Shown: positions 43,849 to 51,230 of the stretch, piece by piece
Layout: the number at the start of each line of letters is the position of its first letter
Position numbering within the stretch: position 1 is the stretch's first letter
Assembly: GCF_028532725.1 (NCBI RefSeq)
Contig: NZ_JAQKGU010000013.1
Span: 1 to 64,000 of the forward strand
Source of the DNA: Desulfovibrio sp. Fe33
GTDB taxonomy: Bacteria; Desulfobacterota; Desulfovibrionia; Desulfovibrionales; Desulfovibrionaceae
Direction of reading: 5' to 3'
Length of the DNA stretch: 64,000 nucleotides
Notes under the pieces: model-generated
The model's database searches: none
Seen by the model: only the letters and a program-made list of their open reading frames with translations
Told to the model about the DNA's origin: nothing
Position numbers and translations under genes: made by a program

Positions 43849-45750
43849 ATGAAGATCGTCACTGCCTGCACCATGGATTGCGGGGACGCCTGTTCATTGG
43901 TCGTCGACACGGAGGACCGGACCGTCCGGGGCAACCCGAGGCATCCATTCACCAAGGGGTTTTGCTGCCGTAAGGGAAGCCGGTATTTCGAGCGTCTGGA
44001 CGCTGCGGAACGCATCACCGAGCCGCTTGTCCGTCGCGGCGGGAAGTTCACGCCCGTCGGCTGGGACGAGGCCCTGGACCTCGTGGCCGAGAAACTCGAC
44101 GCGGCGCGGACCGCGCCCGAGTCCATCCTGCATGTCCATGGCAACGGTTATCGGGGCGTGCTCGCCTCGGCCAGCTCCATATTTTTCGAACGGCTCGGCT
44201 CCTCCACCGTGTACGGTTGCGTGTGCGACGACACGGGTATCGAGGCGTGCCTGAAGGATTTCGGCGCGTTGGCCCACAACGCGCCCGAGGACATGCTGAA
44301 CGCGGACCGGGTGGTCAACTGGGGCCGCGACCTGACCCGGTGCTCCGTGCACCAGCTCGCCATGTTGCGGAAGGCCCGCGAAAAAGGCGTCGAGGTGTTG
44401 TCCATCTCCCCGGGCGGCGACGGCACGCCCGAGTTCTCCGACGTCAACGTGATGATCCGGCCGGGGACGGACCGCTTCCTGGCGGCCGCCGTGCTCAAGC
44501 TCTTTCTCGAGGCGGGCGACCTCAACCCCTGGGTCCTGACCCGGACCGGGAACTGGCCCGCCCTGCGCGGGCTTGTGGACGGCCTGAAGTTTCGCGACCT
44601 GTGCGCCGCCTGCGAGGTCTCGGCCGAGGACGCGGAGCTGGTCTACGAATGGTACTCGGACAAGGGCAATGCGGCCACAATGCTCGGCTGGGGGTTGCAG
44701 CGCCATCGCTACGGCGGAGAGAACGTCCGCTTCATCAACGCCGTGGCCATGATTTCGGGCAACATCGGGGTGCGCGGCGGCGGGGCGTATTTCAACATCT
44801 CCTCCAGCCGGAACTTCGGTTCATGGGCGCATCTGGTCGAGGGCGGCGTGAAACCGTCCAGGCGGCGGCAATTCCTGTTGCAGGACCTGGGAACGGAACT
44901 CCGGCGGGCCGATCCTCCCGTGGACTTCGTCTGGATCGACGGGCACAACGTGGTCAACCAGGTGCCGGACGGCCTGTCCGTGGCCGACGCCCTGGCCGCG
45001 CCGTTCACGGTCGTCGTGGACGGGTTCATGAATGATACGGCCATGCGGGCCGACGTCATCCTGCCTCCCGCGTTCATGTTCGAACGGCGCGACGTGCTCG
45101 GCTCCTATGTCCACAACTACGTCAATCTCTGCGCTCCCGCCCTTGCGCCGCGCGGCCATGCCCGCCCGGATTTCGACATCCTGTCCGATCTGGGGAAGCG
45201 GCTGCGCGAGCGTATCGTTTTTCCTGACGAGGAGACCTGCCTGCGCGAGGGGCTCAAGCCTTCCGCCGTATCCTATGACGAACTCGTCGAAAACGGGTTC
45301 GCGAAGGTGAACCATCCTTCCGTGGCCTTCGAGGACATGGTCTTCGGCCACCCCGACGGACTGTACCGCTTCCCCGAAGCGCTGCATCCCGAACCGGAGC
45401 GGGACCCCGACTACCCGCTGCAACTGCTGACTCTGGTGCGCGGGGATTCCCTGCATTCGCAGATAGCCGAGGCGGACCAGTGCGGGGTGCCGCCCGTGTG
45501 GATTTCCCGGTCCAACCCGGCCCTGAACGTCCTGGACCCGGCCGGGGACATTTTCCTGGTCACCGACCTCGGAGCCATGCAGGTTCGGGTGGAGACCGTC
45601 GAAGATCTGCATCCCCGCGCCGTGCTCATGCGCCGTGGAGGATGGATGAAATACGGCCACGGGGCCAACGCCCTGATTCGGCCCTCGGTCACGGATATGG
45701 GTGCCGGGACGGCCTATTACAGCCAGGCGTGCCGCCTGGAAAATCGTTAA
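43849..45750 (+). CDS. Molybdopterin oxidoreductase, iron-sulfur type
   Basis: This is a 633-residue member of the DMSO-reductase superfamily. Cys7, Cys11, Cys15 and Cys40 (C-x3-C-x3-C ... CRKG) bind a 4Fe-4S cluster. MGD-binding segments such as NWGRDLTRCSVHQ and VVDGFMNDTAMRADVILPP are visible. No twin-arginine signal is seen, so it is probably cytoplasmic. There are no obvious electron-transfer subunits next door, so the substrate and partners are unknown. GGGGG precedes ATG 43849. Confidence 0.88.
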   Translation: MKIVTACTMDCGDACSLVVDTEDRTVRGNPRHPFTKGFCCRKGSRYFERLDAAERITEPLVRRGGKFTPVGWDEALDLVAEKLDAARTAPESILHVHGNGYRGVLASASSIFFERLGSSTVYGCVCDDTGIEACLKDFGALAHNAPEDMLNADRVVNWGRDLTRCSVHQLAMLRKAREKGVEVLSISPGGDGTPEFSDVNVMIRPGTDRFLAAAVLKLFLEAGDLNPWVLTRTGNWPALRGLVDGLKFRDLCAACEVSAEDAELVYEWYSDKGNAATMLGWGLQRHRYGGENVRFINAVAMISGNIGVRGGGAYFNISSSRNFGSWAHLVEGGVKPSRRRQFLLQDLGTELRRADPPVDFVWIDGHNVVNQVPDGLSVADALAAPFTVVVDGFMNDTAMRADVILPPAFMFERRDVLGSYVHNYVNLCAPALAPRGHARPDFDILSDLGKRLRERIVFPDEETCLREGLKPSAVSYDELVENGFAKVNHPSVAFEDMVFGHPDGLYRFPEALHPEPERDPDYPLQLLTLVRGDSLHSQIAEADQCGVPPVWISRSNPALNVLDPAGDIFLVTDLGAMQVRVETVEDLHPRAVLMRRGGWMKYGHGANALIRPSVTDMGAGTAYYSQACRLENR

Positions 45751-45767
45751 CCAAAGAGGATTGCAAA

Positions 45768-45947
45768 ATGAAAACGTGGAAAAAATTCGTGGTTGCGGCT
45801 TGTCTGGTTCTGTTCGCCTTCGCGGCCTTCGGTTGCAGCGAGGAAGGCCCCATGGAGAAGGCAGGCAAGAAGATCGATCAGGCCGCCGAGGACGCGGGCG
45901 ATGCCGCCAAGGATGCGGGCGACGCCGCCAAGAAGCTTTTCGAGTAG
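45768..45947 (+). CDS. Small lipoprotein with Ala/Asp/Lys repeats
   Basis: This is a 59-residue predicted lipoprotein. Residues 1-22 are a signal with lipobox AAFGC. The mature part repeats a heptad-like AEDAGDAAKDAGDAAKK and should form an amphipathic helix, similar to entericidin-like or small stress lipoproteins. Function is unknown. AGAGGA precedes ATG. It follows the oxidoreductase by 17 bases. Confidence 0.8.
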   Translation: MKTWKKFVVAACLVLFAFAAFGCSEEGPMEKAGKKIDQAAEDAGDAAKDAGDAAKKLFE

Positions 45948-46049
45948 TCCATGCGGGCCGTCCGGCGGGCGGCCCGTGTAATCCTTGTCACTTTCTTGTC
46001 GGGTCCGGCCCCTTGCCAAAGGGGGTTTTCGGCGCGTAATGAGGCTGGT

Positions 46050-47324
46050 ATGCAAGCACGTTCCACAAAGCCCCTGCCTCCGGCGAGGCGGGCGGCCCTA
46101 GAAGCCCTGTTTCGCTGCCTAATGAACCGGCAGGACATCCAGGCCGCTCTGGACGAGGCCCTTTCCTCCGGTATCGACGATCCGCGCGATGTCGGGCTGG
46201 CCACGGAGTTGAGTTACGGATATCTGCGGCTCAAGGGGCGCATCGAGTACGTCCTCTCCCGATTCCTCAAGGACCCGGGGAAGCTCAATCCCAAGATGCG
46301 GCTGGCCATGGGCGTGGCGGCCTACGAAATCCTTTTCCTGGACAAGATCCCGGCCTACGCCTCGGTGGATTGGGCCGTGGAATTTTCCAAGTCCAAGCCG
46401 GGCGCGCGGCTGGCCGGGCTGTTCAACGCCGTGTTGCGCCGGTTGTCCGAACTGGGCGGCGATGCCCACGATCCTGATTTCTTCCGCAAGGATGCGTCCC
46501 TGCCCGAATTCCTGTCCCGCTGGTACTCATGCCCTCAATGGCTGGTGGACATGTGGTGGCGGGAATACGGCGAGAAGGCGGCCACCAATTATCTTGAGGC
46601 GCAACTCAATCCTCCGGCGCTCGGCTTCAACCTCTTCGGTCATCCGGAAGCGGACGAACTGTACTCCGAGATCGCGGGTTGGCCGGAGCTTCTGGACCTC
46701 GAAGGCATGAGTTTCGCCCTGCCCGCGGGCACCGTCTTCGACGGTGAACCTGATCCCCCACTGTGCCGCCAGTCCTTTGCCGCGCGTCAGGCCGTTGAGG
46801 CGCTGGGCCCGGAGATCTGGGAAGGCCCGGTCTGGGACGCCTGCGCCGGTCGCGGGGGCAAGACCCGGATTCTGCTGGAAAAGGGACTCGACGTGTTCGC
46901 CTCGGACCCGCACCGGGGGCGGCTGGCCGCGCTCAACCGCGAACTGCCCGGAGTGGAAACCTTTGAGGCCAACGCGGCCACGGCGACGCCGCCGCGCGTG
47001 CCCGGAACCATTCTTCTGGATATGCCGTGCTCCGGCCTGGGCGTGCTCTCCCGCCGCCCGGACACCAAGTGGAAGCGCAAGCCCGCCGATCTGGGCGACC
47101 TGACCCTCCTGCAACGGGAAATACTGGACAACGCCCTGGAGCAGGTCCGGCCGGGCGGGCGGATCGCGGTCATCACCTGCACCCTCAATCCCGAGGAAAA
47201 CCAGGGCCTCGTTGCCCGGTTGGCCGCAGGCTCGGACCGTGTCCGGATCGAGCGCGAATGGACCACGCCGTCCGATTCGCCTCTCAACGAGTTCTTCTAC
47301 GCGGCTTCCCTGTCCGTGAAATAA
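46050..47324 (+). CDS. rsmB: RsmB-type RNA cytosine-C5 methyltransferase
   Basis: This 424-residue protein has an N-terminal NusB-like RNA-binding domain (about 1-140) and a C-terminal SAM-dependent methyltransferase domain. The SAM loop is DACAGRGGKT. Cys residues in LDMPCSGLG and TCTLNPEEN are the two catalytic ones. RsmB makes m5C967 in 16S rRNA; sibling families differ, so specificity is inferred. ATG 46050 is chosen after GAGG. A strong hairpin follows. Confidence 0.88.
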   Translation: MQARSTKPLPPARRAALEALFRCLMNRQDIQAALDEALSSGIDDPRDVGLATELSYGYLRLKGRIEYVLSRFLKDPGKLNPKMRLAMGVAAYEILFLDKIPAYASVDWAVEFSKSKPGARLAGLFNAVLRRLSELGGDAHDPDFFRKDASLPEFLSRWYSCPQWLVDMWWREYGEKAATNYLEAQLNPPALGFNLFGHPEADELYSEIAGWPELLDLEGMSFALPAGTVFDGEPDPPLCRQSFAARQAVEALGPEIWEGPVWDACAGRGGKTRILLEKGLDVFASDPHRGRLAALNRELPGVETFEANAATATPPRVPGTILLDMPCSGLGVLSRRPDTKWKRKPADLGDLTLLQREILDNALEQVRPGGRIAVITCTLNPEENQGLVARLAAGSDRVRIEREWTTPSDSPLNEFFYAASLSVK

Positions 47325-47333
47325 CGTTTCGGC

Positions 47334-47363
47334 CTGCGGCCCCGGCTCATGCCGGGGCCGCAG
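47334..47363. terminator. Bidirectional hairpin after rsmB
   Basis: A perfect 12-bp stem (47334-47345 with 47352-47363) has a 6-base loop, between the convergent rsmB and tail-protein genes. Confidence 0.85.
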
Positions 47364-47374
47364 CTCCTTTGTCT

Positions 47375-47956
47375 TCAGCCTCCGAGCTTGGCCCCCAGCC
47401 ATGTGGCGGGGCTCATGGATTCCGGCACGCCTTCGCGGGCATCCACGCCGCGCGCTTCCGACAGCTTGTCCTGGTATGTTTTCCAGCAGGTTTGGGCCAG
47501 GGCCGTTGAGCCCGACAGGGGATAGGCCAGGGTCGCCGCCAGCCGCGCGGACAAGGCTTCCGCGAGCAGGGCGTCGTATTTCTTGGGGTCGGTTTCGCGG
47601 CGGACGTAAGCGATGTAGACCGGGGCCTCCTCGTCGCAAAGGATGACCCCGGACTGGATTTCCCAATTTCCGATGTCCTCCCCGTCCGCGCCGGTGAGGG
47701 CGATGATCCGTAGAAAATCCGTGGGCAGGACATATCTGTACGCCCATTTCCACAGCGGGGCGGAGGCTCCGGCCGCCAATTCGGCCTGGCCCATGGCGCA
47801 GTTCCAGGGGTGGGCGCGCAGCACCGCGTCGCGCACTGCGGGCCAGCGGTGGTTGCACAGCCCGGCGGCCTTGGAGTCGTCCCCCAGGGACATGATGGCG
47901 TCCTCTCCCAGGTCCAGCAGGGCGTTGTTGCAGATTTCGATCACACTCGTTGCCAT
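47375..47956 (-). CDS. Phage tail tubular protein-like (gp11/P22 gp4 type)
   Basis: This 193-residue protein has the family's opening SVIEICNNALLDLGEDAIMSL and RHPWNCAMGQAELA-like segments. It matches the tail tubular protein A / head-completion family of podoviruses. It stands alone among host genes, 22 kb from the terminase. GAGGAACAC precedes the ATG. Such an isolated virion gene suggests a scattered or decayed phage system. Confidence 0.82.
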   Translation of the reverse strand: MATSVIEICNNALLDLGEDAIMSLGDDSKAAGLCNHRWPAVRDAVLRAHPWNCAMGQAELAAGASAPLWKWAYRYVLPTDFLRIIALTGADGEDIGNWEIQSGVILCDEEAPVYIAYVRRETDPKKYDALLAEALSARLAATLAYPLSGSTALAQTCWKTYQDKLSEARGVDAREGVPESMSPATWLGAKLGG

Positions 47957-48264
47957 ATGCGTGTTCCTCGCTTTCTAGGGTTGCGGGCATCCCGGCGCGG
48001 AAAGCGTATCACGGGTTTCCGCCGAGAGTGCCGATTGGGGGCGAATGGCATGGAAAAGCGTTTGATCGGCAAGGAAAATCATCTTGACAGGAAACGGAAA
48101 CTGTCGGCTCCGCGTTGCCTCCCCTGTCCGCTGTTGACACGCTTTACGGGATGTGTTTTGCCCTTTTACGAGGAGACGGCGTCGGTAATGTCGGGAAAAC
48201 GGGGTTGTCGCCGATGTTTCCTCGGAGTTTTCCCGATAAAACCGCAAAATCGTCGTTGCGCATT
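47957..48264. other. Divergent intergenic region
   Basis: It lies between the tail protein and the dual-HD gene. Upstream in-frame starts for the HD gene exist (e.g. ATG 48214), but none has a clear ribosome site. I see no promoter motif or small gene. Confidence 0.4.
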
Positions 48265-49518
48265 ATGAAAGACGTATCTCTCATCGATCTGGCGGGCGGC
48301 ATCTCCTCCGCCCTTGATTATATTTCCCCGGCCGTTACCGGACATCACCGGCGGGTGGGCCTGGGGGCGGTCGCCCTGGCCAGCCAGGCGGGCATCCCCG
48401 AGTCTTCCCTGGTGGACCTCCTGCTGGCCGGATTGATGCACGACATCGGGGCTTTCTCCATGGATTTGGCCCTGGACGGACTGACGTTCGATTCCGACCT
48501 GAAGGAGCACGCCGTCGTCGGGTACAGGCTGCTCAAGGAACATCCGTTTCTGGAGCGCGCCTCGCGCATGGTCCTGTATCACCATACGAGCTGGAAGGAT
48601 TTGCGGGTCATCCGGCAGGAAGGGGACAGGGAAACGCTGCTGTTGGCCAACATCGTCAACCTGGCGGACCGGATAGACATCCTGCGCCGGGTGGGGACTT
48701 CCACCCGCGAACGCCGGGAAGTGGAACGGGCCGTGGCCGGGTTCACCTCGGACCTGTATGCGCCGAAGTTGCTGGAAGCGTTCAGGGAGCTGGCCGATGG
48801 AGGGCTTTTCTGGCCCCTGGTGGAAGATATGGACAGGCCGGTGCGGGAGATGCTTTCCCCGAATCTGCTCGACGTGCATATCTCCCCGGATGAACTTATC
48901 GAATTCTCAAGCTTCTTCACCCGGATCATCGATTTTCGAAGCCGCCACACGGCTACCCATACTGCGGGCGTGGCCGAGAGCGCGGTCCTGCTGTCCAAGC
49001 TGGCCGGCATGAGCGAGCAGGAACAGAAGGCCATGCGGTTGGCCGGGAACCTTCACGACATCGGCAAGCTGGCCGTGCCCACGGCCCTGCTGGACAAGCC
49101 GGGTGCCCTGGACAGCGACGAATACGTCAAGGTTCAGGACCACGCCACGGTCTGCGCAGAGGTCCTGCGTTCCATCCCCGGGCTGGGCGAGGTGGCCGAC
49201 TGGGCCTGCCAGCACCATGAACGGCTCAACGGCAAAGGGTATCCCCTCGGGTTGACGGGAGATCAACTTTCACTGGGGTCGCGGATCATGCAGGTGGCGG
49301 ACGTGCACACGGCCATCACCGAGGACCGTCCCTACCGCAAGGGAATGACCCGCGAGCGGGCCGTGGCCGTGCTTCGTTCCATGGCGGACAACGGGTTCCT
49401 CGACCCGGACATCGTCAACCTCATCATCGAGAACCACGACCGTTTCGACGCGGTCAGGACCATCGTCCAGAGCCGCGCCCTTTCGGAGTTCCGGCGTTTC
49501 GCCGAAGCCTACAGATAG
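48265..49518 (+). CDS. Dual HD-domain phosphohydrolase (HD-GYP type)
   Basis: This is a 417-residue protein. The N-terminal HD domain has LMHDIGAF and YHHTSW. The C-terminal HD-GYP domain has NLHDIGKL, HHERLNGKGYP and DVHTAITEDRPYRKGM. HD-GYP proteins hydrolyse c-di-GMP. The GYP motif is complete, so activity is likely. The N-terminal HD may be regulatory. Start 48265 is provisional because no ribosome site is clear; 48214 is the main alternative. Confidence 0.88.
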   Translation: MKDVSLIDLAGGISSALDYISPAVTGHHRRVGLGAVALASQAGIPESSLVDLLLAGLMHDIGAFSMDLALDGLTFDSDLKEHAVVGYRLLKEHPFLERASRMVLYHHTSWKDLRVIRQEGDRETLLLANIVNLADRIDILRRVGTSTRERREVERAVAGFTSDLYAPKLLEAFRELADGGLFWPLVEDMDRPVREMLSPNLLDVHISPDELIEFSSFFTRIIDFRSRHTATHTAGVAESAVLLSKLAGMSEQEQKAMRLAGNLHDIGKLAVPTALLDKPGALDSDEYVKVQDHATVCAEVLRSIPGLGEVADWACQHHERLNGKGYPLGLTGDQLSLGSRIMQVADVHTAITEDRPYRKGMTRERAVAVLRSMADNGFLDPDIVNLIIENHDRFDAVRTIVQSRALSEFRRFAEAYR

Positions 49519-49524
49519 CCGTGG

Positions 49525-50520
49525 TCAGGCCTCGGCGAAGATTTCGCTGATTTCATCGGGGTCGGATGTCAGCCCCAGGGCGCACATGAGCCGGATGCGG
49601 GCCTTGGGTCCGCCCAGCCGCCCGGACAGGATGACACCCTTGGCGTGCAGGTCGGCCCCGCCGCCGGGATAGCCGTAAATAGGCCACACGCCGCCTTCGA
49701 TGCACCGGGTGGACAGCACCACTGGAATGCGCCGTTCCAGACACGCCTCGATCCCTTCGACCATGGCCGGAGGCACGTTTCCGGCTCCGAATCCTTCGAT
49801 GACAACACCCTTTGCCCCCTCGCTTATGGCATGATCGAGAGGTTTCCGGTCAATTCCCGTATATGCGGTGATGAGCGGCACGTTTGTCTCGATGGAATTG
49901 AGGGCGAACCTGCGTCTCGGTCTGGGGGTGGAGCGCGGCCGCGCCAGGAGCACTGATTCTCCGGCCACGTAGCCGACGACTCCGGCCTCGCGCGATTCGA
50001 AGGCGTCCACATTGAGCGAATTGACCTTGACCGCCTCGCGGGCCGCGAAGATGCGGTCGGTCATGAGAATGCACGCCCCGACGCCGGGGGGCAGGGGGAG
50101 CAGGCAGGCGCGCACGGTGTTGGCCAGGTTGCGGATGCCGTCGTAGCCCGCCTCGGAGTAGTAGCGCATGGACCCGGTCAGGATGACCGGCTTGTCCGAA
50201 TGCACGACCAGGTCGCACATGTAGGCGGTCTCCACCAGGGTGTCCGTACCGTGCAGAACCACGGCTCCGAGCACGGAATCCTCCTCCAGGGCGGCTTCCA
50301 CGTCGCGGGCCAGCCGGAACATGTCTTCAGGGGTCATGTGCGGGCTCGGCTTGTCCGACCAGAGCACGGGCCGCAGGGTCACGTCCGTCTCCTGGGGGGA
50401 GAGCTGATTGAGCAGTCCGTCGAAGTTGCCCCCTGGGGCCACGCCTTCCTTGCCTTCCACCGGGGACATTCCGATGGTTCCACCAGTAAAGAAAACAACT
50501 ATTTCAGTTTGTTGCGTCAT
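49525..50520 (-). CDS. ansA: L-asparaginase, cytoplasmic type
   Basis: This 331-residue enzyme of the asparaginase/glutaminase family has FFTGGTIGM (first catalytic Thr) and VVLHGTDTLVETA (second Thr, Asp). No signal peptide is seen, so AnsA-type cytoplasmic use of asparagine is likely. It lies downstream of the DsbA-like gene with a 40-base gap, possibly in one transcript. Confidence 0.9.
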   Translation of the reverse strand: MTQQTEIVVFFTGGTIGMSPVEGKEGVAPGGNFDGLLNQLSPQETDVTLRPVLWSDKPSPHMTPEDMFRLARDVEAALEEDSVLGAVVLHGTDTLVETAYMCDLVVHSDKPVILTGSMRYYSEAGYDGIRNLANTVRACLLPLPPGVGACILMTDRIFAAREAVKVNSLNVDAFESREAGVVGYVAGESVLLARPRSTPRPRRRFALNSIETNVPLITAYTGIDRKPLDHAISEGAKGVVIEGFGAGNVPPAMVEGIEACLERRIPVVLSTRCIEGGVWPIYGYPGGGADLHAKGVILSGRLGGPKARIRLMCALGLTSDPDEISEIFAEA

Positions 50521-50560
50521 TTCGTTCGGCTCGTTGCGGTTTGTTTCAGGCCGTGGCGGT

Positions 50561-51166
50561 TCAATGCCGCTCCATGGCCGCTTCGATCTTCTCCCGAAGA
50601 ATCGGTTCGTTTACGGCTCCGGTCACGGGCGGCTGTCCTTCAATGATGAAAGTCGGGATGGCGGTCACGCCCGTCTCCCTCGCCCGCCTGGAGCCGTCCT
50701 CGACCCGCGGGCCGTAGCGGCGGTCGGCGAGCGCTTCGGTCAGTGCCGGGACATCCAGTCCGGCGCGTGCGCCCACGTCCAGGATTACGTCCATGTCCCC
50801 GATATTCCGCGCCTCGGTGAAGCAGGCCCGGAACATGCGTCCGTGGAATGCGGGATAGCGTCCCGCGTCCCTGGCGAATTCGGCAGCCTCCAGGGCCAGG
50901 CGCGAGTTGGACAGCAGGGTCATCTCGGCGAAGCGGATGCCGTAGGGCTCGCCCCGGCGATTGCAGGTCATGGTCACCTGGTCGATGTCGAAGCGGTCGA
51001 ACAGCTCGTCAAGGGGCCGTCCTTCGGGCGGGGTGTCCGGGTGGATTTCATGGGGAACCCAGGTATCCAGAATATCGTAGTCCCGCTTCAGTCGGTCGAC
51101 AATGCCCGTGCCGATGAAACAGAACGGTCAGACGAAATCGGAAAAAATGGTCATGTGGACGGGCAT
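50561..51166 (-). CDS. DsbA/FrnE-family oxidoreductase, probable selenoprotein
   Basis: Read through an in-frame TGA at codon 13, this gives a 201-residue DsbA-family protein with active site DFV-U-PFCFIG, where relatives have CPWC. The plausible start is ATG 51166 with GAGG upstream. Downstream residues are a full DsbA/FrnE C-terminal domain with the cis-Pro in AIPTFIIEG. A hairpin 14-32 bases after the TGA (6-bp stem, loop CGGGCAT with G as second base) fits the bacterial SECIS consensus. No SelA/B/D gene is in the window. Cytoplasmic, since no signal is seen. If Sec is not inserted, it is a truncated pseudogene. Confidence 0.82.
51095..51115 (-). promoter_or_regulatory. SECIS-like hairpin
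   Basis: On the minus strand TCGGCA and TGTCGA pair (one G-U) around a 7-base loop CGGGCAT. It lies immediately after the TGA codon at 51128-51130, at the spacing used by bacterial selenocysteine elements. Confidence 0.6.
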
Positions 51167-51230
51167 GGCTGATCCTCGGGCTCGGGTTTGCCCCTCACTC
51201 TACGGTCCGGCCGTGAAAAGTAAAGCGGTT

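Noticed and set aside
50561-50977. Short 138-residue version of the DsbA-like protein starting after the TGA
   Set aside because: It would lack the thioredoxin active site and has no good ribosome site; the upstream ATG plus TGA readthrough explains conservation better.
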